Of a stretch of 64,000 nucleotides of DNA, positions 39,740 through 54,067 are shown piece by piece (positions within the stretch are counted from its first letter, which is position 1; every line of letters begins with the position of its first letter). The DNA comes from Woeseiaceae bacterium. Its GTDB lineage: Bacteria > Pseudomonadota > Gammaproteobacteria > Steroidobacterales > Woeseiaceae. The notes under the pieces are model-generated. The model was not told the DNA's origin, did not search any database, and saw only the letters and a list, made by a program, of their open reading frames with translations. The translations under genes and the position numbers were made by a program. The stretch spans positions 96,847-160,846 of the forward strand of contig JABDOQ010000082.1 of NCBI GenBank assembly GCA_013043165.1. The letters run 5' to 3'.

Positions 39740-40737
39740 CCCTGGTCGAGCAGGTCGCGAAGATTGATTACGGCCGCATTGGCGCGTGCCAGGTAGTTGG
39801 CCATGACCAGCGAGTGGTTGGCAAACAAACCGTAACCACCACCGTTCAGGACAAGCGGTGAGCGCAGCGGATCGAGGCTCGCTTCCAATTCGCGGATGAT
39901 TTGCCGTACGCTGACTTCGGCGTTTTTGTCGGCCAACACGTGTGCAAAATCGAATTCGGCGGCACGGAAGAAGTGTACCAACGCCCACGCCGTACCGCGT
40001 GCTTCGAAAAAGATATCGTCGACTTCGAACCACGAGGTCCTGACATTCACGGTATCCGGCTGCGCGCCGGCGGCTTCCGCGGCCGGCTCACCGGCAAGGT
40101 CGTCATTGATGCGGTTGCTGGCGACGCTGTCTCCGAGTCGTCGTGTCAGGCTGCCGAGGCGCTTCTCTACCTGCGAGAGCCATTCGCGGAGATTGTCGGC
40201 GCGTGCGAAAAAATGCGTATCAGGATCGCCGGATGCGAGGCGTTCCCGATATTTTGAGAAGCCTTTGATAGCATCGCGATACTCGGATTCCGTGGCCGGA
40301 AGAATCCAGGAATCATTGTCGAAAAAGAATCTTGGCTCAGCCGCGGCAACATCTTCGTCTTCTTTCGACTGAGATTGGCTGCGGCTGTAATCGTTGCGGA
40401 TGACGCGGGCGAGGTCGCGCACCTGCTGCAAGACCCCGTATTCCCAGTTCGGGATATTGTCGAGAAACACATTGGGCAATATTTTGTCGTTGGTCAGGTA
40501 GCCGCCGGGTTTCTCCAACAGTGTCTCGGATACGCGGATAAGCGTGTCGGCTGTCGAGAACCCTACAATTGCAGAGTCCGGGTCCGCCGGCCGGTTGACC
40601 CAGAAAACATCGGGTTCGCGCGAGAACCAGAAGCCGAATACGAACATGACGAGCAAGAATACGCCGAGTGACCAGCTGCTGATTCTTGTCCATTTCTGGG
40701 TTGCCAGTATGCTATCGGCGGAACGTTTCATCGGCAT
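39736..40737 (-). CDS. DUF2333 family membrane-anchored protein
   Basis: 333 aa; FWFSREPDVFWVNR, TADTLIRVSETLLEKPGGYLTNDKILP..MDNIPNWEYGVLQQVRDLAR-type motif. Confidence 0.85.
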   Translation of the reverse strand: MPMKRSADSILATQKWTRISSWSLGVFLLVMFVFGFWFSREPDVFWVNRPADPDSAIVGFSTADTLIRVSETLLEKPGGYLTNDKILPNVFLDNIPNWEYGVLQQVRDLARVIRNDYSRSQSQSKEDEDVAAAEPRFFFDNDSWILPATESEYRDAIKGFSKYRERLASGDPDTHFFARADNLREWLSQVEKRLGSLTRRLGDSVASNRINDDLAGEPAAEAAGAQPDTVNVRTSWFEVDDIFFEARGTAWALVHFFRAAEFDFAHVLADKNAEVSVRQIIRELEASLDPLRSPLVLNGGGYGLFANHSLVMANYLARANAAVINLRDLLDQG

Positions 40738-40759
40738 ATTCTCCGGTGTGGGACAAGGC

Positions 40760-41533
40760 TCAGGTAGCCAGTGATTCTACCAGTTCCGGCAGTACAACTC
40801 CGGCGTTGCCGGCTATTGCAAAGTCGTAGGTCTCAGAGTTCAGCGTGGGATTGGGATTGATCTCGGCCACGATGGCGTGGGTTTCCCTTGCGACGTCGGC
40901 CAATCCGGCAGCCGGGTAAACCAGTGATGAAGTGCCTATCGACAGGAATACGCTGCAGTCGGCTGCCGCCGCGAACGATTGTTCCAATGCTTCATCAGGA
41001 ATAGCCTCGCCAAACCAGACCACGCCGGGACGCAGGTTGGCACCGCAATTCGGGCACACAGGCACTGCCGCTTGCTGATCGTTTACAACGACGCAGCCTT
41101 CAGCATGACATCGATCATCGAACAGGTTGCCGTGAAATTCGATAACGTCGCGACTGCCGGCTCGCTGGTGCAGCCCGTCGACGTTCTGCGTCACGAGCGT
41201 CAAACGTGGCACCAGCTCGGCCAGCCGCACGAGGGCGAGGTGACCGGGATTTGGATTGGCTGCTGCAACGAGTTCACGGCGCCAGCGATACCAACGCCAG
41301 AGCAGCTCCGGATTTTCTTCGAATGCCTCCGGTGTCGCGAGCTGGTGCGGGTCGTATCTGGCCCACAAACCCTTTTGAGCGTCCCGAAAGGTCGGCACGC
41401 CGCTCTCGGCGGAGATGCCGGCGCCGGTCAGCACACACACGTTGCGTGCATCGCGCAGCGCTGTGATTAAACCGGGGTCGTACCGAGATTTCTCGAAAGG
41501 AACTTCGGTTCGACCCCGGTCAGACGCCCTCAT
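40760..41533 (-). CDS. NAD-dependent protein deacylase (sirtuin)
   Basis: 257 aa; LTGAGISAESGVPTFRD, TQNVDGLHQRAGS, EFHGNLF, Cys4-like CHAEGC..CPNCG. Confidence 0.95.
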   Translation of the reverse strand: MRASDRGRTEVPFEKSRYDPGLITALRDARNVCVLTGAGISAESGVPTFRDAQKGLWARYDPHQLATPEAFEENPELLWRWYRWRRELVAAANPNPGHLALVRLAELVPRLTLVTQNVDGLHQRAGSRDVIEFHGNLFDDRCHAEGCVVVNDQQAAVPVCPNCGANLRPGVVWFGEAIPDEALEQSFAAAADCSVFLSIGTSSLVYPAAGLADVARETHAIVAEINPNPTLNSETYDFAIAGNAGVVLPELVESLAT

Positions 41534-41536
41534 TTA

Positions 41537-44200
<2,664 letters not shown>

Positions 44201-44287
44201 TGTCTTGTTCTCCGGAAGTGTCAGGTTGCACACAGTGGCCAGACGGCCACAGGGTTGCGCATTATAACGAAATGGCAAGGCCGGCGC

Positions 44288-45394
44288 TTAGCCACTTTTG
44301 TCGATGACGGCACCACCGAGGCACTGCTCGCCGACGTAAAATACAACAAACTGACCTGGCGCCACGGCTTTCTGGGCCGAATCAAAGCGGACCTTTAGCG
44401 TCGAGTCGTCGAGCTCGGTGACGACACAGTCCTGGTCGGTCTGTCGATAGCGAATTTTGGCTTTGCACACCAGGTTTTCACCGAGTCCGGCTGGCGGCGG
44501 CCCAATCCAGCTGGCATCCGTTGCCAGCAACCAGTTGCTGAAAAGCAGATCGTGCTCGCCCTGGGCGACGATCAACGCGTTGTCGTCGATGTCCTTGGCC
44601 ACGACATACCATGGCTCCTCGCCACGATCGTTGCGGCCACCGATCCCAAGCCCCTGGCGCTGCCCCAGCGTGTAATACATAAGCCCCTGGTGGGTGCCGA
44701 TCTCTTCTCCGCCCGGTGTTCTCATGGGGCCAGGGTTTGCCGGCAGGTAGGTACTCAGGAACTGACGAAACGGCCGTTCGCCGATGAAGCAGATGCCCGT
44801 GCTGTCTTTCTTGGCATGAATCGATAACCCGGCATCGCGTGCAATTCGACGTACGTCCGCCTTTTGCAGATCACCGAGCGGAAAGACAGTTTCGGCGAGG
44901 GCTTCTGCGCTGACGGCGTGCAGGAAGTAACTCTGGTCCTTGTTCTTGTCCGCGCCTTTAAATAATGCGCCATGGCCATCGACAATTTTCTGACGAGCAT
45001 AATGTCCAGTAGCCAGCAAATCGCCGCCGAGGCGTTTCGCATAGTCGCGGAACACGCCGAATTTAATCTCACGGTTACAAAGCACATCGGGGTTCGGCGT
45101 ACGGCCCTTGCGGTATTCATCGAGGAAGTATTCGAACACCTGGTCGCGGTATTGCCGTGCGAAATTTGCGTGGTGCAGCGGAATGTCCAGTTGCTCGCAG
45201 ACAGCACGAGCATCCTGCAGATCGTCGGCCGCGGTGCAGTAACCGTCGTCATCCTCCCAGTTGGTCATATGCAGCGCGTGTACGTCGGCGCCTGCTTCCC
45301 GCAGAAGAACAGCGGCGACAGCAGAATCGACACCGCCGGACAGTCCGAGGATGACTTGCTGGTTGGCTACCTGGTTTTCGAGGAACGATGCCAT
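44288..45394 (-). CDS. mnmA: tRNA-specific 2-thiouridylase MnmA
   Basis: 368 aa; [55 protein letters not shown]. Confidence 0.97.
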   Translation of the reverse strand: MASFLENQVANQQVILGLSGGVDSAVAAVLLREAGADVHALHMTNWEDDDGYCTAADDLQDARAVCEQLDIPLHHANFARQYRDQVFEYFLDEYRKGRTPNPDVLCNREIKFGVFRDYAKRLGGDLLATGHYARQKIVDGHGALFKGADKNKDQSYFLHAVSAEALAETVFPLGDLQKADVRRIARDAGLSIHAKKDSTGICFIGERPFRQFLSTYLPANPGPMRTPGGEEIGTHQGLMYYTLGQRQGLGIGGRNDRGEEPWYVVAKDIDDNALIVAQGEHDLLFSNWLLATDASWIGPPPAGLGENLVCKAKIRYRQTDQDCVVTELDDSTLKVRFDSAQKAVAPGQFVVFYVGEQCLGGAVIDKSG

Positions 45395-45477
45395 AGGCGG
45401 CGCATTCTACTGCAGATAGACTGCTGACGCCGAGCCACCGATAATCGGTGTACGATGTCCAATTTGGAGCTGGAATT

Positions 45478-46713
45478 ATGAAAGCGATTGCAATGTCACT
45501 CGGCGTGCTGAGCTTGAGCGCTATTCTGTCAGCTTGCGGTGGCGGCGGTAACAATTCGGCAGGGCCATCGGGTCCCGACACAACCCCGCCATCGGGACTC
45601 AGTACTGGTCCGGAGACTTGTGTCGGTGGCAATGCCGGCGATTTTTCGTGCCTGGGCATCTCGCTGCGTAGTCGCGTGTCACTTGCAGCAATGGGCGGCA
45701 CAACGGGCAACGATATTTGGGGCTGGTTTGACTCCCAATCCGGCAAAGAATATGCCCTGATGGGTATGACGAATGGAACAGCGTTTGTCGACATTTCGGA
45801 CCCGGACAATCCGGTCTACCTCGGCATTTTACCCACTCGTACTGTAGCGTCGGTTTGGCGCGATATTAAAGTCTTTGCGGATCACGCCTTCATCGTCGCG
45901 GACGGGGCCGGTGCGCACGGTATGCAGGTGTTTGACCTGACGCGGCTGCGGGGTCTCATGACGCCGCAAACATTTTCCTCCGATGCTGTCTACAGCGATT
46001 TCGGGAATGCGCACAATCTCGCCATCAACGAAGACGCAGGATTTGCCTATGCCGTAGGCACGAACACCTGCGCCGAGGGCCTGCACATGATTGATATCAG
46101 CATACCGGGCAACCCGCTGTTCGCGGGCTGTCACTCGGCATTCGACACTCACGATACTCAATGCGTAGATTACCAGGGACCCGATGCAGATTATTTGAAT
46201 AGTGAGATTTGTTTCAGCTCCGCCGAGGACCGGGTCGAGATCGCCGACGTTACGTTCAAGGCGTCTCCCTTTACGGTCTCGACCAGCATCTATCCTGAAT
46301 TGGGTTTCGTTCATCAGGCCTGGTTGACCGAGGATCACCGGTTTTTGCTTGTGGGCGACGAATTCGATGAGAATGTTTTTAATGTACCGACGCGAACCCA
46401 CGTCCTCGACGTATCCGATCTCGATGCGCCGCTTTATGTCTTCGCTTATGAGGCGGCGACGGCGTCAATTGATCATAACCTGTACGTGCTGGGCAACCGC
46501 GTATTCGAAGCGAACTACACCTCGGGTTTGCGAGTTCTCGAGTTTGCGGATTTGTCGAATCGCGAGATGATGGAAATCGCATTCTTTGATACCTATCCGC
46601 AAAGCGATGCTACGGATTTCTCCGGAGCATGGAGCGTGTACCCATTCCTGCCCTCCGGAACAATAATCGTAAGCGACGTGACGAATGGCTTGTTTATTCT
46701 GTCACTTCAGTAG
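45478..46713 (+). CDS. Choice-of-anchor B / LVIVD-repeat lipoprotein
   Basis: Lipobox LSAC; VDISDPDNPVYLGILPT, MIDISIPGNPLFAGCHSAFDTHDTQC, VLDVSDLDAPLYVFAYE repeats. Confidence 0.8.
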   Translation: MKAIAMSLGVLSLSAILSACGGGGNNSAGPSGPDTTPPSGLSTGPETCVGGNAGDFSCLGISLRSRVSLAAMGGTTGNDIWGWFDSQSGKEYALMGMTNGTAFVDISDPDNPVYLGILPTRTVASVWRDIKVFADHAFIVADGAGAHGMQVFDLTRLRGLMTPQTFSSDAVYSDFGNAHNLAINEDAGFAYAVGTNTCAEGLHMIDISIPGNPLFAGCHSAFDTHDTQCVDYQGPDADYLNSEICFSSAEDRVEIADVTFKASPFTVSTSIYPELGFVHQAWLTEDHRFLLVGDEFDENVFNVPTRTHVLDVSDLDAPLYVFAYEAATASIDHNLYVLGNRVFEANYTSGLRVLEFADLSNREMMEIAFFDTYPQSDATDFSGAWSVYPFLPSGTIIVSDVTNGLFILSLQ

Positions 46714-46859
46714 TGATTCCGGGTCTGCGCCGTTCATGACATTGTGTGGCAGCTAGCCGGAAGCTGACGCTTGCGCAGAAAATCGTGAAAGCAACGACAC
46801 CGGTGACACGAATTAAATACCTTGGAACAGGCTTCGCGAAGGCGCTTGCGGGTAAATAC

Positions 46860-47351
46860 CTATACGAGGGCAGCGGTAGCGATCACTCGATCGACATTCT
46901 GCTGCAGCGGTAACATGCCCGTCAGCAGTGCGTCCGATTGGCGCTCGCCGGCGACATAGTCATTGACGCAACGCAGCACGGCCGGAGAGCGCAGTCTGGC
47001 CTGGCGACTGGCAATCTCTTCGAGCGTAAACCAGTGCCGACCAATGATGCCGTCATCCAGTCGGCTGTCTTTGTTGAAGTTCAAAAACCGCGCGGCGAAA
47101 ACAATGCGCAGAAATTGCTGTCGAGTCTGAGGGTGGATCCACAAATAAACGCCGACCAGCTCTCCGCAAGCAATATCACAGGCGGTTTCTTCGCGGGTTT
47201 CGCGGATGACGGCCTGTTCCGGTGATTCCCCGGCTTCAATGTGTCCGCCAGGCTGGCTGAACACGCGTCGGCCCGAGGCATATTCTTCGACGAGGAGGAA
47301 TCGTCCTTCATGCTCGACGACAGCCGCAACGGTAAGATCAGTCGGTTGCAT
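46860..47351 (-). CDS. nudJ: NUDIX hydrolase, NudJ-like
   Basis: Start MQPTDLTVAAVV; NUDIX box GGHIEAGESPEQAVIRETREETACDI. Confidence 0.88.
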   Translation of the reverse strand: MQPTDLTVAAVVEHEGRFLLVEEYASGRRVFSQPGGHIEAGESPEQAVIRETREETACDIACGELVGVYLWIHPQTRQQFLRIVFAARFLNFNKDSRLDDGIIGRHWFTLEEIASRQARLRSPAVLRCVNDYVAGERQSDALLTGMLPLQQNVDRVIATAALV

Positions 47352-47358
47352 ACTATTG

Positions 47359-47856
47359 TCAGATGCCGAGTTGACGAAATTCCATTTCGACTTCACTGGC
47401 CAGCCAGATTTCGTCGAACATTTTTCCATACAGCCTGGCTACGGCCGGCTCGTGGGTATCGGCGATACCCTCCCAGCGGCTCGCCTGCAATCGATAGACA
47501 AGCGCGGTCTCATCGGCGATGCAGAATGCCTCGGCATGCGTCCGCAAATCTTCGCGTACATGACGAAATTCAATGTAAGTGTTCAGGCGTCGGCCGAGAT
47601 GCACAAAATTGTTGCCATTCTTCACGGCGCGGGAAGGGTCAGCAATCAAGACGCGAATTCGTGCATAAGTTTGTGAGAGGACAAGCTTTTTGATGATCTC
47701 GAGGAATTCGGAATTATCGTAAATGCCCGGCTCGAGGTCATGCGTGAAGATCGAAACTTTGCGAGAAGCTTCACTCACGATATCGATGGCGGCCTGGCGC
47801 ATTTCTTCGCGGGTCGAGATGACCCAGCGCTTGCCGTGTTCGTTTGCCTGTTCCAT
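47359..47856 (-). CDS. DUF7931-like (PLD-like) hypothetical protein
   Basis: 165 aa; VSIFTHDLEPGIYDNSEFLEIIKKLVLSQTYARIRVLIADPSRAVKNGNNFVHLGRRLNTYIEFR; upstream of nudJ. Confidence 0.55.
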   Translation of the reverse strand: MEQANEHGKRWVISTREEMRQAAIDIVSEASRKVSIFTHDLEPGIYDNSEFLEIIKKLVLSQTYARIRVLIADPSRAVKNGNNFVHLGRRLNTYIEFRHVREDLRTHAEAFCIADETALVYRLQASRWEGIADTHEPAVARLYGKMFDEIWLASEVEMEFRQLGI

Positions 47857-48013
47857 AGGCCGACCATATTACCGGCGGGCGGGAATTCAACTTGCCAACT
47901 GCGTCACGTTTTGGCGCATGTTTCCCAGTTGCAAATCATTCGCATCCCGCGTCGCTAGGCCATTTCAGACCGCTTGCGCCAATAATCCCAGCTTGATTCA
48001 ACTTTACATATGG

Positions 48014-49060
48014 TCATTTCGGCTCAGGCAGCTCAAACGCGCCATGGGCCAGGAGCCAGCGCAGGGTTCGTTTTCCGAGAGCGGCCGCCAACGGCCCGTC
48101 AAGGCGGCGACTGGCGCAGAGGGCCGCAATGCACGTGCGTGCGCGGTCATCGAGTGGCCGGCTGACACCGTTCAGATAGAGCGAATAGTCGTCAAATGCG
48201 AGGCGCGCCATGCCGTGCAGGCGCAATTTGTGCAGGACGGACGGTCCCTCGAGCAGCGCTGTTATCTCATCGTCGCCAGGCGCAAGCGGCTGCAGCCACT
48301 CTTTGAGTTCAGTGACAGAGCGGCCGAGTTGGCCGGCGTTCTTTCCTGCACGCCTGAGTGCGGCGGGCGAAAGGTAGCCGGGGCGGACTTCGGCAAGCTG
48401 CAGGTCAGGATCGGCATAGTAAGGCGGTGCGCGCATGCCGATGGAATAGGTCATGCAAGCCCTTGTCGCCGTGCCCCAGTGCGCGACGCCAGGTGGCAGG
48501 TAAAGAACATCACCATGCTGCGTGACATGACTTTCACCGCCCCTGAATTCCTGCAACAGGGCAAGGTCATGACTCGCCCCATGATCCTCGGGAACAGGTG
48601 CCGTTGACGTCCGCCACTCACGAACGCCGATACCCTGGCACAGGAATACATCGTAATTATCGCGGTGTGGACCGACGCCGCCTCCGGGAGCCGCAAAACT
48701 GATCATCAGGTCATCAATGCGCCAGTCGGGAATGAACGGCACCAGCGTCAACAATCGACGCATCGAGGGCAGGTGTTTTTCGACGTCGTGAACGAGCAGC
48801 GACCAGTCGCGTTTGGGCAGCGCCGCGAGGAATTCGACTGCGAACGGCCCGGTCTCGACCCGATATCGGGTCCGTTCGCCTGCGCGATCGGTGAATACTA
48901 TGCGCGATTCGACGTCGTCCAGCGTCGCGAGCCAGGCCAGTTCATTGCGTGTGACTGCGGGCCGCACGGCGTCGACGGCCTGCGGCATGAACAGGGGTTT
49001 CCTCTGCCAGTAACCGGCAAGAAACAAATTGTCCGTCAGGTCCCCGGGAAATTTCAGCAC
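48014..49060 (-). CDS. roxA: Cupin-type 50S ribosomal protein uL16 arginine hydroxylase (YcfD/RoxA)
   Basis: 348 aa; LAGYWQRKPLFMPQAV, APGGGVGPHRDNYDVFLCQGIG. Confidence 0.93.
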   Translation of the reverse strand: MLKFPGDLTDNLFLAGYWQRKPLFMPQAVDAVRPAVTRNELAWLATLDDVESRIVFTDRAGERTRYRVETGPFAVEFLAALPKRDWSLLVHDVEKHLPSMRRLLTLVPFIPDWRIDDLMISFAAPGGGVGPHRDNYDVFLCQGIGVREWRTSTAPVPEDHGASHDLALLQEFRGGESHVTQHGDVLYLPPGVAHWGTATRACMTYSIGMRAPPYYADPDLQLAEVRPGYLSPAALRRAGKNAGQLGRSVTELKEWLQPLAPGDDEITALLEGPSVLHKLRLHGMARLAFDDYSLYLNGVSRPLDDRARTCIAALCASRRLDGPLAAALGKRTLRWLLAHGAFELPEPK

Positions 49061-49070
49061 TGCGCGTTGC

Positions 49071-50531
<1,461 letters not shown>

Positions 50532-50540
50532 TCAATTCCT

Positions 50541-51929
50541 ATGAAAGACAAGGCAATTCGTATCGAAAAGGACAGCATGGGCGAACTTGAGGTCCCCGCT
50601 GATGCCCTCTGGGGTGCGCAAACGCAGCGTGCCGTCAACAACTTCCCGATCAGCGGACTGACGATGCCCCGGCAGTTCATTGCCGCGCTCGGCCTGGTGA
50701 AGTGGGCGGCAGCCGGCGCCAATGCCGAGCTGGGCCTTATCCAGAGCGACATCGCCGTTGCCATCCAGAAAGCGGCACTGCTCGTCTCCGAAGGCGATTA
50801 TGACGCGCATTTTCCGATCGATATTTTCCAGACAGGGTCAGGCACCAGCTCGAACATGAATGCCAACGAGGTCATATCGCACCTGGCGAGCGCAGACCTT
50901 GGCAAGGAGGTGCATCCGAATGACCACGTGAACATGAGCCAGAGCAGTAATGACGTTATCCCGACCTGTGTGCATGTCAGCGCCGCGCTGGCCATTCAGG
51001 AGCAGCTGCTGCCCGCACTGGAACACCTGTCGAAAGCCCTGGAAAACAAGGCCGATGAAACGCGCGACGTCGTCAAGACCGGGCGCACCCACCTTATGGA
51101 TGCGATGCCCGTAACCCTCGGCCAGGAACTCGACGGCTGGCGCTCGCAGATCGATCACGCCAGTGAAAGGCTGGCAGACACGATGAAGCGCCTGACTGCG
51201 CTGGCGCAGGGCGGGACGGCCGTCGGCACGGGCATCAACGCACATCCCAAATTTGGACCGAAAGTCGCTGTCTTGCTCAGTGAACACACCGGCGTGCCGT
51301 TCAAACCGGCGGACAACCTGTTCGAGGCGCTGAGTAGCCAGGATGCCGCGGTCGAGACCTCGGCACAGCTGCGCGTCCTCGCCGTGAGCCTGACCAAGAT
51401 CGCCAATGATCTTCGCTGGATGAATGCCGGGCCCCTTGCCGGCATCGGTGAGATTGCGCTGCCTGCGCTGCAGCCAGGCTCGAGCATCATGCCGGGCAAG
51501 GTCAATCCGGTCATTCCCGAAGCGGTTGCCATGGTCTGTGCGCAGGTGATCGGCAATGACGTGACCATCACGATCGGTGGGCAATCGGGCAACTTCCAGC
51601 TCAACGTCATGCTGCCGGTGGTCGTTTACAACCTGATTCAGAGCATCGAGATCCTGGCGACGGCCAGCGTCTGCCTGGCGGATAAAGCCATCGCCGGATT
51701 CACGGTCAATACCGACAATATCAATCGCGCGCTGGGCCGCAACCCGATACTGGTGACGGCGCTGAACCCGGTTATTGGCTACGAGAAAGGCGCCGCGGTC
51801 GCCAAGAAAGCGTACAAAGAAGGACGGTCCGTGAAGGATGTCGCGCGTGAAATGACGGATCTGACCGACGAGGAACTCGATCGCCTGCTGGATCCGGCGA
51901 GCTTGACCGAGGGTGGTATTAAACATTAG
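50541..51929 (+). CDS. fumC: Class II fumarate hydratase
   Basis: 462 aa; GSGTSSNMNANEVI, KTGRTHLMDAMPVTLGQE, GSSIMPGKVNPVIPEA. Confidence 0.97.
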   Translation: MKDKAIRIEKDSMGELEVPADALWGAQTQRAVNNFPISGLTMPRQFIAALGLVKWAAAGANAELGLIQSDIAVAIQKAALLVSEGDYDAHFPIDIFQTGSGTSSNMNANEVISHLASADLGKEVHPNDHVNMSQSSNDVIPTCVHVSAALAIQEQLLPALEHLSKALENKADETRDVVKTGRTHLMDAMPVTLGQELDGWRSQIDHASERLADTMKRLTALAQGGTAVGTGINAHPKFGPKVAVLLSEHTGVPFKPADNLFEALSSQDAAVETSAQLRVLAVSLTKIANDLRWMNAGPLAGIGEIALPALQPGSSIMPGKVNPVIPEAVAMVCAQVIGNDVTITIGGQSGNFQLNVMLPVVVYNLIQSIEILATASVCLADKAIAGFTVNTDNINRALGRNPILVTALNPVIGYEKGAAVAKKAYKEGRSVKDVAREMTDLTDEELDRLLDPASLTEGGIKH

Positions 51930-52572
51930 TGCGCTCCGCAAACCGGGCGCGGTGACGGCGGAGTGGCTGCGCGAGCGTCTCGCGGATACGCGGCTACCCG
52001 AAAACCCGCTGAATGTGACCCTGCCGCCCGGAATCGGGCGATGGCCCGCGGCGCTGCGAGAAAGCCCGGGCACGGCACTCACGCCCGCTGGCGTGCTGAT
52101 CCCCATATTGGAACGCGCCGGCGATCTGTCGGTGTTGCTGACACAGCGCTCGGCCGCACTCAAGCACCACGCCGGACAGATCAGCTTTCCGGGCGGGAGC
52201 ATGGAGGAACAGGATCGGGACGTGGCCATGACGGCCATACGGGAAACGCGGGAGGAGGTGGGCATCGACCCGCAGCATGTCTCCGTGATCGGCTACCTGG
52301 GGCCCATGCCAACGATCACGGGCTACGCCGTAACACCGATCGTGGGGCTGGTCAGCGCGGCCGCGGAGCTGGTAATCGATCGCAGCGAAGTCGAGTTCGC
52401 ATTTGAGGTGCCGCTCGAATTCCTGCTGGATGCGAGAAACGACAAGCGCGTCGAGCGCGAATTTGAGGGCCATTCGGTCGCTATGGTGGAGTTCCACTAC
52501 GAGCAGCGACGTATTTGGGGGGCGACGGCTCACATGGTTCTTTTGCTCAGGCAATACCTTATAAATAAATAA
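51913..52572 (+). CDS. nudL: CoA pyrophosphatase (NUDIX)
   Basis: 219 aa; LLTQRSAALKHHAGQISFPGGSMEEQDRDVAMTAIRETREEVGI. Confidence 0.88.
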   Translation: MVLNISALRKPGAVTAEWLRERLADTRLPENPLNVTLPPGIGRWPAALRESPGTALTPAGVLIPILERAGDLSVLLTQRSAALKHHAGQISFPGGSMEEQDRDVAMTAIRETREEVGIDPQHVSVIGYLGPMPTITGYAVTPIVGLVSAAAELVIDRSEVEFAFEVPLEFLLDARNDKRVEREFEGHSVAMVEFHYEQRRIWGATAHMVLLLRQYLINK

Positions 52573-52575
52573 TTT

Positions 52576-53355
52576 ATGACTACTATCAATAAATTACTTG
52601 AAGTCATGCAGAAGCTCCGGGATCCCGAAACCGGGTGCCCATGGGACGTCGAGCAGAGTTTTGCAAGCATTGCGCCATACACCGTTGAAGAGGCCTACGA
52701 AGTCGCCGATGCGATCGCGAGGGAGAATTACGAAGACCTCAGGGATGAACTCGGAGATCTGCTTCTCCAGGTTGTCTATCACGCACAAATCGCAGCCGAG
52801 GCCGGCCATTTCGATTTTGACGACGTGGCCGCAGGCATCGCCGAGAAGATGATCCGCCGGCATCCGCATGTGTTTGGCAGTGCAGCGGAGCGCGAGGCGG
52901 GCAAGGTCGACGGGAGCTGGGAGGAAATCAAGGAATTGGAGCGCTCCGGTGGTGACGACGCCAGCGCGCTGGCAGGCATCGCGCGAGCACTGCCGGCCCT
53001 GAAACGGGCACAGAAGCTGGGCAAAAGGGCCGGGCGTGTCGGTTTTGACTGGCCCGACCGCCAGGGCGTGCATCACAAGATCCAGGAAGAGCTTGTTGAG
53101 CTGGAGGAAGCGGCCGGGACACGCGATGTGGCCCGCATCGAAGAAGAGTTTGGCGACATGTTATTCGCCGTGGTCAACCTGGCCCGTCACCTGGACGTAG
53201 ACCCCGAAAAGGCGCTCAGCGGCGCAAACAGCAAGTTCGAGCGCCGGTTTCGCGACATGGAGGCTGTCATCGCCGAAAACGGCAAACGGATCAAGGACTT
53301 CTCGCTGGAGACTCTGGACCAGGAATGGCGTGCCGCGAAAAAGCGCGTCGGCTAG
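52576..53355 (+). CDS. mazG: Nucleoside triphosphate pyrophosphohydrolase MazG
   Basis: 259 aa; LRDPETGCPWDVEQSFASIAPYTVEEAYEVADAI, EELGDLLLQVVYHA-like, second MazG repeat. Confidence 0.95.
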   Translation: MTTINKLLEVMQKLRDPETGCPWDVEQSFASIAPYTVEEAYEVADAIARENYEDLRDELGDLLLQVVYHAQIAAEAGHFDFDDVAAGIAEKMIRRHPHVFGSAAEREAGKVDGSWEEIKELERSGGDDASALAGIARALPALKRAQKLGKRAGRVGFDWPDRQGVHHKIQEELVELEEAAGTRDVARIEEEFGDMLFAVVNLARHLDVDPEKALSGANSKFERRFRDMEAVIAENGKRIKDFSLETLDQEWRAAKKRVG

Positions 53356-53365
53356 CCCGCGAAGC

Positions 53366-53423
53366 GTTCATAAACCGTTCACAAATCTCAAGTTTTTCCT
53401 GTTTCCTGTTCAGGAACAGTTCA
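53366..53423 (+). promoter_or_regulatory. Two 11-bp-spaced GTTCA direct repeats (candidate OmpR/PhoP-type response-regulator sites)
   Basis: GTTCA at 53366, 53377 and 53408, 53419; pairs 42 bp apart, upstream of the glycine-zipper/PepSY/RR/HK genes. Confidence 0.55.
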
Positions 53424-53489
53424 TTGCCTGCGGCTTAATCTTGTCCACAGGCTGGCGGATGCCGGCTGTTTGGGACAAGGAGCAGGACT

Positions 53490-54053
53490 ATGAACACTCG
53501 AATCACAGCTTTGACCGCCGCCGTATTGTTCATCGGCACAACGACTGTCGCTTTGGCAGATCACAGCTACCGCGTGGCACGCGATGACCGGGCCATGTAC
53601 GACTACGCCAAAGTGATTTCCTCGCAGCCCATCGTCAACTACGTGACCGTAAAAACCCCGGTTCGCGAGTGTTGGGAAGAAATGCAGTACTACACGGTTG
53701 ATCGCCGCGCTCGCAGCAGCGGCGGCGCGACGCTCGTCGGCGCGCTGATCGGCGGCGTAATCGGTCACCAGTTCGGCAGTGGCCGTGGCAACGATGCGGC
53801 CACAGTCGCGGGCACGCTGATCGGTGCCGCTGTTGGCAGTGACGCAAATCGTCAGCGCTACGACGGGCATGATGTTGAGCGCATTGCACGCCCGGTCGAG
53901 CGTTGTGAGACGCGCTACCAGGCGCGCCAGGAAAAGCGTATCGACGGCTACCGGGTGACCTACCGTTATAACGGCCAGAAATACATGACCGAGATGCCGT
54001 ACGACCCCGGCCGAAAGATACGTGTGCGTGTCGACGTAAGGCCGGCTGGCTAG
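53490..54053 (+). CDS. Glycine-zipper 2TM domain protein
   Basis: 187 aa; signal peptide; GGATLVGALIGGVIGHQFGSGRGNDAATVAGTLIGAAVGSD. Confidence 0.85.
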   Translation: MNTRITALTAAVLFIGTTTVALADHSYRVARDDRAMYDYAKVISSQPIVNYVTVKTPVRECWEEMQYYTVDRRARSSGGATLVGALIGGVIGHQFGSGRGNDAATVAGTLIGAAVGSDANRQRYDGHDVERIARPVERCETRYQARQEKRIDGYRVTYRYNGQKYMTEMPYDPGRKIRVRVDVRPAG

Positions 54054-54067
54054 ATCCGAGGTACGAT

